A stretch of 10,407 nucleotides of DNA, from contig JAHHKH010000048.1 of assembly GCA_018679695.1 (NCBI GenBank), forward strand, positions 1-10,407, read 5' to 3'. Under the pieces are notes generated by a model. The model worked only from the letters and a program-made list of their open reading frames with translations. It did not search any database and was not told the origin of the DNA. This DNA comes from Maribacter sp. (GTDB lineage: Bacteria; Bacteroidota; Bacteroidia; Flavobacteriales; Flavobacteriaceae). A program made the translations under genes and the position numbers. Shown one piece after another: positions 1 to 5,854 of the stretch; the stretch's first letter is position 1, and the number at the start of each line of letters is the position of its first letter.

Positions 1-242
1 GACTGAAATTCTTGGCCGAAGAAACACGCACCATGATTTTTTACGAATCACCCCATAAACTTTTGAAAACACTTACCCAGTTTACTGAGTATTTTGGTGA
101 GGATCGGTTGATTTCCGTTTCCCGCGAATTGACCAAACTCTATGAAGAAACCATTCGTGGCACTATCAGGGAAGTTTTGGACCACTATACCGACAAACCC
201 CCAAAAGGAGAAATCGTTATTGTGGTATCAGGCAAGAAATAA
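1..242 (+). CDS. rsmI: 16S rRNA (cytidine-1402-2'-O)-methyltransferase, C-terminal end (partial)
   Basis: This is the 3' end of a gene that enters from the left edge, in frame from base 3, with about 79 residues left of the roughly 220-235 usual for the family. RsmI methylates the ribose 2'-OH of C1402 in the decoding centre of 16S rRNA, using S-adenosylmethionine in the cytoplasm. The visible part has the family's conserved run EETRTMIFYESPHKLLKTL, followed by a segment with SRELTKLYEE and a strand ending GEIVIVV near the C-terminus, all typical of the C-terminal lobe of this tetrapyrrole-methylase-fold enzyme. The TTG at 12 is an internal leucine codon, not a start. The stop codon overlaps the ATG of the next gene (TAATG at 240-244), so translation is probably coupled. 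Identification is firm; the S-adenosylmethionine site lies mostly outside the window. Confidence 0.9.
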   Translation, partial: LKFLAEETRTMIFYESPHKLLKTLTQFTEYFGEDRLISVSRELTKLYEETIRGTIREVLDHYTDKPPKGEIVIVVSGKK

Positions 243-811
243 TGGACAAACTTCTTTCAGAAATAAGGGATTGTGAAGTATGTAAATCCCATTTGCCATT
301 GGGCCCTAGACCCATTGTTGCAGCCCATCCAGATTCTAAAATAGCGATTATCGGGCAGGCGCCAGGAACCAAGGTGCATAAAACCGGAGTGCCTTGGGAC
401 GACCCAAGTGGTAAGCAATTACGAAAATGGTTGGGTGTTTTGGATGCCATTTTCTATGACGAATCTAAAATTGCCTTGATCCCAATGGGATTTTGTTATC
501 CCGGTAAAGGCAGGTCTGGCGATTTGCCACCCAGAACCGAATGCGCACCCCTTTGGCACGAACCCATGCTTGACAAAATGCCCAATTCGAAATTGATACT
601 ATTAATAGGCATGTATGCCCAAAACTACTATTTGGGTAATAAGGCCAAAAAGACACTTACAGAAACGGTTGCATCATATGAAGCTTATTTGCCTAAATAT
701 TTACCCTTGCCCCACCCATCACCACGAAATCGGTTTTGGTTGACTAGGAATCCTTGGTTTGGGGAATGGGTTCCGCCGGAATTGCAACGGCGTGTTTCTA
801 AAATTATTTAG
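242..811 (+). CDS. Uracil-DNA glycosylase family protein (family 4-like, Fe-S type)
   Basis: A 189-residue protein of the uracil-DNA glycosylase superfamily, which removes uracil or related damaged bases from DNA in base excision repair. Visible motifs are the first active-site loop GQAPG (residues 38-42) and the second loop LPHPSP (156-161), the latter carrying the conserved histidine. Cysteines 11, 14, 85 and 101 are spaced almost exactly like the four 4Fe-4S ligands of family 4 enzymes (known there near 14, 17, 86 and 102), so an iron-sulfur cluster is inferred. The first loop has Gln where family 4 usually has Glu (GEAPG), and it is followed by PWDDPSG instead of the usual family 4 sequence. 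It therefore probably belongs to a less studied branch, and base specificity cannot be assigned. The ATG overlaps the rsmI stop by one base, which indicates co-transcription. A convergent 99-bp gap follows. Confidence 0.85.
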   Translation: MDKLLSEIRDCEVCKSHLPLGPRPIVAAHPDSKIAIIGQAPGTKVHKTGVPWDDPSGKQLRKWLGVLDAIFYDESKIALIPMGFCYPGKGRSGDLPPRTECAPLWHEPMLDKMPNSKLILLIGMYAQNYYLGNKAKKTLTETVASYEAYLPKYLPLPHPSPRNRFWLTRNPWFGEWVPPELQRRVSKII

Positions 812-910
812 GCGAAAAGTCATTTCTTCCCATCGAGGTTCATTCGAATTGATATGCTGAGGTCGAATAAATCAAAACCCGGTCAATACAATATTCCGGA
901 AATCAATGGT

Positions 911-1513
911 CTAATAGGTACCCCCGCCATGTTTCCCTTTTTCCCAACCGTGTTTTCCCAGATATTGCTTACCGCTTTCCACGGCACCATCTTCGATTGA
1001 GGTTCCCATAGAATCGTTCCATCGGTTCAGATAACCGAAGAGCGAAATAACAGCCAGCATCTCCACGATTTCACCTTCATCCCAATGTTCGTGTAAACGT
1101 TCTTTGATTTCGGAGTTTACCGCATTGGGCACTTGGGAAGCCACCAATGAAAAATCCAATGCAGCACGTTCCGCTTCCGAAAAGGCAGGATGGGTCCTAT
1201 ACTCCCAAATATTGTCCAACTGCTCCTGTTCGGCCCCATAACGTTCCGCAGCGCGTATAGCGTGGGCCTGGCAATAGCGACAGCCCGTGGTATTACTACT
1301 TACCCAGGCAATCATGCGCTTTAATGCAGAGGTGACCCTTCCTTCATTCGCCATTACCGCTTTGTTGAGATTGATAAAGGCTTTTGAAATTGCTGGCCTG
1401 TGCTGCATGGTCAACACCGAATTTGGGCAAAATCCAAGGGTCTCATTAAAGAACTCGGCCAGCTTTTTGGTTTCAGGATCATGTTCAGGGTCAAGGGGTT
1501 GTACAAGCGGCAT
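911..1513 (-). CDS. AhpD-like / carboxymuconolactone decarboxylase family protein (peroxidase-related)
   Basis: About 200 residues, mostly helical, with the carboxymuconolactone-decarboxylase/AhpD fold. Members use a CxxC pair as a thiol peroxidase or disulfide reductase. The diagnostic site is CRYCQAH, with Cys78, Cys81 and His84. The His sits two residues after the second Cys, as in the 'peroxidase-related' branch, whereas classical AhpD has CxxCxxxH. The frame stays open to an ATG at 1543, but the ATG at 1513 is preferred. It gives the N-terminus MPLVQPLDPE, typical of these proteins, and leaves 49 bp instead of 19 bp to the divergent OsmC-like gene, enough for promoters. The C-terminal tail (WEKGKHGGGTY) is polar and glycine-rich. 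Substrate is unknown. The divergent OsmC-type neighbour suggests a role in hydroperoxide or thiol stress, which is an inference. Confidence 0.82.
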   Translation of the reverse strand: MPLVQPLDPEHDPETKKLAEFFNETLGFCPNSVLTMQHRPAISKAFINLNKAVMANEGRVTSALKRMIAWVSSNTTGCRYCQAHAIRAAERYGAEQEQLDNIWEYRTHPAFSEAERAALDFSLVASQVPNAVNSEIKERLHEHWDEGEIVEMLAVISLFGYLNRWNDSMGTSIEDGAVESGKQYLGKHGWEKGKHGGGTY

Positions 1514-1562
1514 AATTTTATTTTTATATCGTATTTTTATCATTCACAAGAAACGAAAAATT
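1514..1562. promoter_or_regulatory. Divergent AT-rich intergenic region between two redox genes
   Basis: These 49 bases separate the starts of the AhpD-like gene (minus) and the OsmC-like gene (plus), so they must hold or overlap the promoters of both unless the transcripts begin inside the opposing gene. The stretch is nearly all A and T. No exact TAnnTTTG box is visible on either strand; the closest is TATTTTTA on the plus strand. No operator palindrome was recognised. Promoter content is inferred from position only. Confidence 0.35.
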
Positions 1563-1991
1563 ATGGGTAGTACAAATCATATCACAACCAAATGGTTGGG
1601 CAACATGACCTTTGAAAGCAACAACCCTTCCGGGCACGATTTAAAAATTGATATTGCGAAAGAAGATGGTGGGGATGGCAATGGTTTTCGGCCAAAAGCG
1701 CTTATGCTTTCTTCCTTGGCAGGATGTTCGGGATTAGATGTGGCCTCACTCATGAAAAAAATGAAACTTGAGGTCGAGGAATTCACCATTGAAACCATAG
1801 CCAATCTTACAGATGAACACCCTAAATTCTATGATAGGGTAAAAATCGAATACCATTTCCATGGGAAAAACCTTAATGAAAAGAAATTACAACGCGCAGT
1901 AGATCTTTCCATTGAGAAGTATTGTGGTGTAATGGAAATGTTTCGACAGTTTGCCAAATTGGAAATCGAAACATTTTTTCATCATCCCTAA
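1563..1991 (+). CDS. OsmC/Ohr family protein
   Basis: A 142-residue cytoplasmic protein of the OsmC family, whose members reduce organic hydroperoxides through a pair of cysteines. The family hallmark is the helix FRPKALMLSSLAGCSGLD with the peroxidatic-type Cys55. The second cysteine is Cys121 in the segment EKYCGVMEMF. Both are present, so peroxidase activity is plausible. The length matches the usual 135-145 residues. The frame stays open far upstream (to 1287), but that part lies antisense to the AhpD-like gene; the ATG at 1563 gives a normal N-terminus. It belongs to the YhfA/OsmC-like side of the family more than to Ohr, judged from overall look. It is divergent from the AhpD-like gene, and the GIY-YIG unit begins 17 bases after its stop. 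Confidence 0.88.
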   Translation: MGSTNHITTKWLGNMTFESNNPSGHDLKIDIAKEDGGDGNGFRPKALMLSSLAGCSGLDVASLMKKMKLEVEEFTIETIANLTDEHPKFYDRVKIEYHFHGKNLNEKKLQRAVDLSIEKYCGVMEMFRQFAKLEIETFFHHP

Positions 1992-2008
1992 TGAATATTC
2001 GTTATACC

Positions 2009-2053
2009 GTCAGTTCGAGTGATTTCGATTACTATCGAAATCGTATCGAGAAC
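2009..2053 (+). repeat. Left flanking palindromic repeat of the GIY-YIG unit
   Basis: A 45-bp repeat made of GTCAGTTCGAGTG (2009-2021), a core of ATTTCGAT, loop TACT and ATCGAAAT (2022-2041), one C, then GTATCGAGAAC (2043-2053). The core is a perfect 8-bp stem with a 4-base loop. The TCGA at 2015-2018 can also pair with the TCGA at 2046-2049 as an outer stem. It matches the right repeat in inverted orientation at both ends but not in the core. Confidence 0.85.
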
Positions 2054-2069
2054 ACCAGCTATAGCCAGT

Positions 2070-2360
2070 ATGAAGTTATCGTACGTCTATATTTTAAAAT
2101 GTTCTGACAATACCTATTATACAGGTGTTACAGCAAACCTGGAACGAAGGATTATTGAACATCAAAAAGGAATACATCTAAAGGGTTATACGTATAGCAG
2201 AAGACCAATTACATTAGTTTTCTTTTGCGAATTTACTGATATCAATATTGCAATTGAAAAGGAAAAACAGATCAAAAAATGGTCCAAGGCCAAAAAGGAG
2301 GCATTGATTAGAGGGAATTATATGGCTTTGCCAGATTTAGCCAAAAAGAAATTTCAATAA
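2070..2360 (+). CDS. Small GIY-YIG endonuclease-domain protein
   Basis: A 96-residue protein that is almost entirely one GIY-YIG nuclease domain of the UvrC N-terminal/YhbQ-like type. The first motif is YVYIL (residues 5-9) and the second YTG (17-19). The expected catalytic Arg is in LERRI (Arg26 or Arg27), followed by His31 and a basic stretch around residues 38-46. The metal-binding Glu is in EKEKQIKKW (Glu65), and the C-terminal tail is lysine-rich. All catalytic positions appear intact, so it should be an active metal-dependent DNA nuclease. Such genes are often mislabelled as UvrC. The ATG at 2070 is chosen because the domain begins five residues later; a longer GTG start at 2019 would lie inside the left repeat. 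No Shine-Dalgarno site is visible. Its placement between inverted repeats suggests it acts on them (inference). Confidence 0.88.
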   Translation: MKLSYVYILKCSDNTYYTGVTANLERRIIEHQKGIHLKGYTYSRRPITLVFFCEFTDINIAIEKEKQIKKWSKAKKEALIRGNYMALPDLAKKKFQ

Positions 2361-2363
2361 CTT

Positions 2364-2407
2364 GTTCTCGATACATTCCGAACTTAGTTCGGAACACTCG
2401 AACTGAC
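2364..2407 (-). repeat. Right flanking palindromic repeat of the GIY-YIG unit
   Basis: A 44-bp inverted copy of the left repeat. Read on the minus strand it is GTCAGTTCGAGTG, then a core with stem TTCCGAAC/GTTCGGAA and loop TAA, then GTATCGAGAAC. The 13 outer and 11 inner bases are identical to the left copy. The core has different bases but keeps a perfect 8-bp stem. The TCGA sequences at 2368-2371 and 2398-2401 can form the outer stem. It begins 3 bases after the nuclease stop codon and could also end its transcript, although no T-run follows. Confidence 0.85.
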
Positions 2408-2447
2408 GTTATTGATTCATACCTACGAATAAAAACAGAATTAAAAA

Positions 2448-4136
2448 ATGCGCTGGACGTTAAAACCCAAACCTGAACCTAAACAAATAGAGGAGCTTTC
2501 CAAGGCACTCAAAGTTGATGGTTTGGTGGCGCAATTATTGTTACAGCGGGGGATTAATACCTACGAAGAGGCCAAGAAATTCTTCCGTCCAGAATTATCA
2601 GATCTGCATGACCCTTTCTTAATGAAGGATATGGATTTGGCCCTTGCCCGAATTGAAAAAGCAATTATCAAGGAGGAAAATATTTTGGTTTATGGCGATT
2701 ACGATGTTGATGGCACTACGGCGGTAGCCTTGGTCTCTGCCTATTTGCTACAACACTATCCGAACGTTGCCACCTATATTCCAGACCGATATGATGAGGG
2801 TTATGGGATTTCCTTTAAGGGTATTGATTTTGCCGAGGATAATGGTTTTTCTTTGATTATTGCCTTGGATTGTGGTGTAAAGGCCATTGATAAAGTAGGC
2901 TATGCCATAGAGAAGGGTATAGATTTTATTATATGTGACCACCACCGGCCAGGCGACCAATTACCCAATGCCATTGCGGTTTTGGATCCTAAACGGGATG
3001 ATTGCCCCTATCCTTATGATGAACTATGTGGTTGTGGCGTCGGATTTAAATTGCTACAGGCATTAGCTACAATTTATGGGGAAACCATCGATGATCTGAT
3101 TCCTTTTTTAGATCTGGTGGCAACGGCCATTGGGGCCGATATTGTTCCCATTACGGGCGAAAACCGAACATTGGCGTATTTTGGTCTACAGGTCATCAAT
3201 ACCGACCCAAGAATAGGATTTAAGGCGATCATCAATCAAATAAAGAAAAAGGAACTCACTATTACCGATGTGGTTTTCATTATTGCCCCAAGAATCAATG
3301 CAGCGGGACGAATGAAGCATGGCCAATACGCTGTTAATTTACTTACTGAAACCAAATTGGAGCAGGCCGAAGTTATGGCCAAGGAAATTGAGCAATTTAA
3401 TCTGGACAGAAGAAATCTTGACCAGAAAATAACATTGCAGGCATTAAATCAGATTCGGGAGAATAGAGAGGAAGAAAAATATACTACCGTAGTGTACCAC
3501 GATTCCTGGCATAAAGGGGTAATAGGTATTGTCGCATCACGATTAACCGAAACCTATTACAGACCTACTTTGGTTTTTACCAAGAGCGGTGATAAATTGG
3601 CCGCCTCAGCACGTTCCGTGAAAGGTTTCGATGTTTATAATGCGCTGCAAGGTTGTTCTGAGTATATTGAACAATTTGGGGGCCATAAATATGCTGCCGG
3701 CCTTACCTTATCGGAAAAACAATATGATGGGTTTAAGAGGCAATTTGAAAAAGTGGTTTCAGATACCATTGACCCCAACCTATTGTTTCCTGAAATCAAG
3801 GTCGATAGCCTAATTACTTTGGCACAAATAACACCCAAATTATATAGGATCATTCGTCAATTTGCGCCTTTTGGGCCCGGTAATATGACCCCGGTTTTTA
3901 TGGCACAAGGTCTAAAGGATACCGGATATGCCAAAGGTGTTGGGGAAGATGAAAAGCACCTTAAGGCAACAATCACCCAGAATGGTTCACCACCCATTGG
4001 TGGTATTGGGTTTAATCTAGGGGATAGCTTGCCCATTCTAAAAAAAGGGGGCACTTTCAATGCCGTTTTTTCGATAGAGGAAAACGAATGGAACGGAAAT
4101 GTGAGCCTGCAACTAAAACTTAAGGATATCAAATGA
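2448..4136 (+). CDS. recJ: Single-stranded-DNA-specific 5'-3' exonuclease RecJ
   Basis: A 562-residue protein, close to the roughly 570 usual for RecJ, which degrades single-stranded DNA 5' to 3' in recombinational and mismatch repair. The DHH phosphoesterase core shows motif I as GDYDVDG (residues 83-89, with Asp84, Asp86 and Asp88) and motif III as CDHH (163-166). Further conserved blocks are PRINAAGRM (281-289), HKGVIGIVASR starting at His355, and the DHHA1 motif GGHKYAAG (411-418). The C-terminal 100 or so residues (ITLAQITPKLYRII and onward, with FAPFGPGN) match the OB-fold region. All catalytic residues are present. The ATG lies 40 bases after the right GIY-YIG repeat. No TAnnTTTG box was found in that gap, so the promoter is unclear. 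The VOC gene follows after 10 bases and is probably co-transcribed. Confidence 0.97.
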   Translation: MRWTLKPKPEPKQIEELSKALKVDGLVAQLLLQRGINTYEEAKKFFRPELSDLHDPFLMKDMDLALARIEKAIIKEENILVYGDYDVDGTTAVALVSAYLLQHYPNVATYIPDRYDEGYGISFKGIDFAEDNGFSLIIALDCGVKAIDKVGYAIEKGIDFIICDHHRPGDQLPNAIAVLDPKRDDCPYPYDELCGCGVGFKLLQALATIYGETIDDLIPFLDLVATAIGADIVPITGENRTLAYFGLQVINTDPRIGFKAIINQIKKKELTITDVVFIIAPRINAAGRMKHGQYAVNLLTETKLEQAEVMAKEIEQFNLDRRNLDQKITLQALNQIRENREEEKYTTVVYHDSWHKGVIGIVASRLTETYYRPTLVFTKSGDKLAASARSVKGFDVYNALQGCSEYIEQFGGHKYAAGLTLSEKQYDGFKRQFEKVVSDTIDPNLLFPEIKVDSLITLAQITPKLYRIIRQFAPFGPGNMTPVFMAQGLKDTGYAKGVGEDEKHLKATITQNGSPPIGGIGFNLGDSLPILKKGGTFNAVFSIEENEWNGNVSLQLKLKDIK

Positions 4137-4146
4137 GCCAACCCAT

Positions 4147-4533
4147 ATGAAAATTGAACATTTGGCCATTTGGGTCAACGATCTTGAACGAATGCGGTTG
4201 TTTTATGAAACCTATTTTGGAGGGAAGGCGGGAAAACGATACCATAACCCAGCAAAGAACTTCACATCTTATTTCTTGAGTTTTGAGCAAGGGCCTCGGC
4301 TAGAACTTATGCACAGACCCGATATGGCACAAAAAACAATTAATCGTGAAGAACAGATCGGAATTACCCATTTTGCCGTCTCCGTTGGGGCTAAAGCCCG
4401 GGTTGATGAACTTACCGAGAAATTGAGGGAATCAGGATTTAAAGTAATAGGGGAGCCGAGATCAACAGGGGATGGCTATTATGAGAGTGTGGTCTTAGAC
4501 CCTGAATTCAATCGGATAGAGATTACCATTTAA
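4147..4533 (+). CDS. VOC family (glyoxalase I-like) metalloprotein
   Basis: A 128-residue protein with the vicinal-oxygen-chelate fold: two beta-alpha-beta-beta-beta modules per chain. The glyoxalase I-type metal ligands are all in place: His5 (MKIEHLAIWV), Glu53 (PRLELMHRP), His75 (GITHFAVSV) and Glu125 (NRIEITI). The H-E-H-E set and the length fit a compact glyoxalase-like lyase, but family members also include dioxygenases and fosfomycin-resistance proteins, so the substrate is not assigned. The ATG follows the recJ stop by 10 bases, which suggests one transcript. The stop codon overlaps the stop of lpxH on the other strand through a shared TTAA (4530-4533), so there is no room for a terminator between the two genes. 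Confidence 0.88.
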   Translation: MKIEHLAIWVNDLERMRLFYETYFGGKAGKRYHNPAKNFTSYFLSFEQGPRLELMHRPDMAQKTINREEQIGITHFAVSVGAKARVDELTEKLRESGFKVIGEPRSTGDGYYESVVLDPEFNRIEITI

Positions 4534-5297
4534 TCTTTGAACTTTTTCAAGGAAAATTCTTGACCATCAAATTCGCCATAGGTGTAATGGGAAATCCAAT
4601 CCCCAAGATTTATGTACTTTGATTTTTCGTTCAATTCAATTTCCAAAGGTAAATGGCGGTGACCGAAAACAAAGTAATCATGGTGCCCGTGTTCCAATTT
4701 ACGCTTGCAATATTGTACCAACCACTCTTTTTCCTCACCTAAGAACTTGACATCCCCATCGCCCGAAATGAGTTTGTTCTTCACCGACAGATATTGGGCC
4801 AACCTCACTCCCAGATCTGGATGCAACCATTTGTAAAACCATTTGGCCACTGGATTCGTAAAAACTTTTTTCATACGTTTGAATCCTTTGTCCCCGGGAC
4901 CCAAACCGTCACCATGACCAATAAAAAAAGAGGTAGTGTTAAAAGTGAACTGTTGGGGCTTATGAAAAACCGGTATATTCAATTCTTCCTCAAAATAACC
5001 ATTCATCCACAGGTCATGATTGCCCACAAAGTAATAGACCGGGATACCATTATCAGCTATTTCCGCAAGCTTACCCAAGGTACGGGTAAAACCCTTGGGC
5101 ACCACCCTTTTATATTCAAACCAAAAGTCGAACAAATCCCCAAGCAGAAAAATCGCGGCTGCGTCCTTTTTCACCATATCCAACCAAGAAACGAACCTTC
5201 TTTCACGAGGCATACTTTCCTTCATTGTTGGGGCTCCCAAATGGTTATCACTGGAGAAGTAGATTTTTTTGCCTTCTGGAATGTTGATGGTTGTCAT
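4530..5297 (-). CDS. lpxH: UDP-2,3-diacylglucosamine pyrophosphatase (calcineurin-like)
   Basis: A 255-residue calcineurin-like metallophosphoesterase assigned to LpxH, which cleaves UDP-2,3-diacylglucosamine to lipid X and UMP at the inner face of the cytoplasmic membrane in lipid A synthesis. The five metal-site motifs are visible in order: SDNHLG (Asp17, His19), GDLFDFW (Asp54), GNHD (Asn93, His94), GHGD (His128) and GHRH (His213, His215). The pattern GDLFDFWFEY and the long linker between GHGD and GHRH are characteristic of the LpxH group. The protein is slightly longer than the roughly 240 residues of enterobacterial LpxH. Its ATG abuts the queD stop with no spacer (TAAATG), so the two genes form an operon with probable translational coupling. 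Another substrate for this branch cannot be excluded. Confidence 0.9.
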   Translation of the reverse strand: MTTINIPEGKKIYFSSDNHLGAPTMKESMPRERRFVSWLDMVKKDAAAIFLLGDLFDFWFEYKRVVPKGFTRTLGKLAEIADNGIPVYYFVGNHDLWMNGYFEEELNIPVFHKPQQFTFNTTSFFIGHGDGLGPGDKGFKRMKKVFTNPVAKWFYKWLHPDLGVRLAQYLSVKNKLISGDGDVKFLGEEKEWLVQYCKRKLEHGHHDYFVFGHRHLPLEIELNEKSKYINLGDWISHYTYGEFDGQEFSLKKFKD

Positions 5298-5789
5298 TTA
5301 AATGTAAAGATTAGAATTCTCCCTATCGGATCTGTCGGACTGATTATCGGAGGCATACCATTCTGCAAATGAAGTCTGTGTTTCTTGCAGTTTTAAAGAA
5401 TGTAAGCTTATGTTTTCAGGGAGCCTTGCTTTGATTTTATCTGCGAAATCAAGAACCATATTTTCACTTGTGGGTTGGTATTCCGCCAAAATTACCTTGT
5501 GGTCACGACCCATCAGCTCTTTGGCCAATTCTATATGCGGGGTATTTTTATTGAATATGGTAGCATGATCAAAATGATCTACGATTTCTTCCTTTACAAT
5601 TTTCTTTAGGTCACTAAAGTCGATGACCATGCCCAGCTTAACATGTGATGGATCTGTAATCGGGGTTCCGATTACCGTTACCGATAATTTATAACTGTGC
5701 CCGTGTACATTGCGGCATTTGCCGTCATAACCATAGAGGGCGTGACCCGTTTCAAAGTTAAATTGCTTGGTGATTCTGATCTTTTTCAT
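5298..5789 (-). CDS. queD: 6-carboxy-5,6,7,8-tetrahydropterin synthase
   Basis: A 163-residue member of the PTPS/QueD family, which converts 7,8-dihydroneopterin triphosphate to 6-carboxytetrahydropterin in the queuosine (7-deazaguanine) pathway in the cytoplasm. The zinc ligands are His16 (NFETGHAL), His29 and His31 (CRNVHGHSY), and the catalytic Cys25 stands four residues before the HGH as usual. The later DHFDHATIF segment supplies the conserved Asp-His, and LQETQTSFAEW carries the conserved Glu. The frame also has an ATG at 5819, but the start at 5789 is preferred. It gives the common MKKIRITKQF N-terminus, and a TAnnTTTG promoter box lies between the two ATGs. The C-terminal tail is serine- and aspartate-rich. 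It is followed directly by lpxH. Confidence 0.93.
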   Translation of the reverse strand: MKKIRITKQFNFETGHALYGYDGKCRNVHGHSYKLSVTVIGTPITDPSHVKLGMVIDFSDLKKIVKEEIVDHFDHATIFNKNTPHIELAKELMGRDHKVILAEYQPTSENMVLDFADKIKARLPENISLHSLKLQETQTSFAEWYASDNQSDRSDRENSNLYI

Positions 5790-5806
5790 ATACGAATTTT
5801 CACTCA

Positions 5807-5814
5807 CAAAGGTA
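5807..5814 (-). promoter_or_regulatory. Bacteroidota -7 promoter box (TACCTTTG) of queD-lpxH
   Basis: On the minus strand TACCTTTG matches the Bacteroidota consensus TAnnTTTG. It lies 18-25 bases upstream of the preferred queD start at 5789, so transcription would begin about 10 bases before the ATG. The expected TTG-type -33 element is not recognisable in the AT-rich sequence upstream. If this box is used, the longer queD start at 5819 is impossible from this promoter. Confidence 0.5.
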
Positions 5815-5854
5815 GTCATTCTTAAAAATGAAAATAAATAAGGATTTAAATGAA

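Larger units (their letters stand above)
2009..2407. mobile_element. Candidate miniature element: GIY-YIG gene between inverted hairpin repeats
   Basis: A 399-bp unit begins with GTCAGTTCGAGTG and ends with its exact reverse complement. Inside each end lies a 20-base hairpin core, followed by GTATCGAGAAC facing the gene on both sides. The single gene in between encodes a GIY-YIG nuclease and nearly fills the space: it starts 16 bases after the left repeat and stops 3 bases before the right one. The layout parallels REP/RAYT units, in which a nuclease-like gene is flanked by inverted palindromic repeats, but with an unrelated nuclease family. I recall this arrangement of GIY-YIG genes and similar repeats as frequent in flavobacterial genomes; that is memory, not a search. 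Mobility is inferred. No clean target-site duplication is visible. Confidence 0.5.

Noticed and set aside
842..868. ATTCGA/TCGAAT inverted repeat in the convergent gap after the uracil-glycosylase-family gene
   Set aside because: The stem is 6 bp with a 15-base loop and no T-run, so it is not a convincing terminator; nothing else was seen in 812-910.
1287..1562. N-terminal extension of the OsmC-like frame
   Set aside because: It is antisense to the AhpD-like gene and the OsmC fold begins after the ATG at 1563; the normal family length needs no extension.
2019..2069. Longer GTG start for the GIY-YIG gene
   Set aside because: The extra residues are encoded by the left repeat and spacer, and the domain starts right after the ATG at 2070.
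2000..2413. CGTTAT on both sides of the GIY-YIG unit as a target-site duplication
   Set aside because: The left copy ends 3 bases before the repeat while the right copy overlaps its last base, so the pair is not placed symmetrically; a 6-base match is easily chance.
4794..5372. A 192-codon open frame on the plus strand across lpxH and queD
   Set aside because: It lies antisense to two well-supported genes, shows no recognisable domain and has the composition of a shadow frame.
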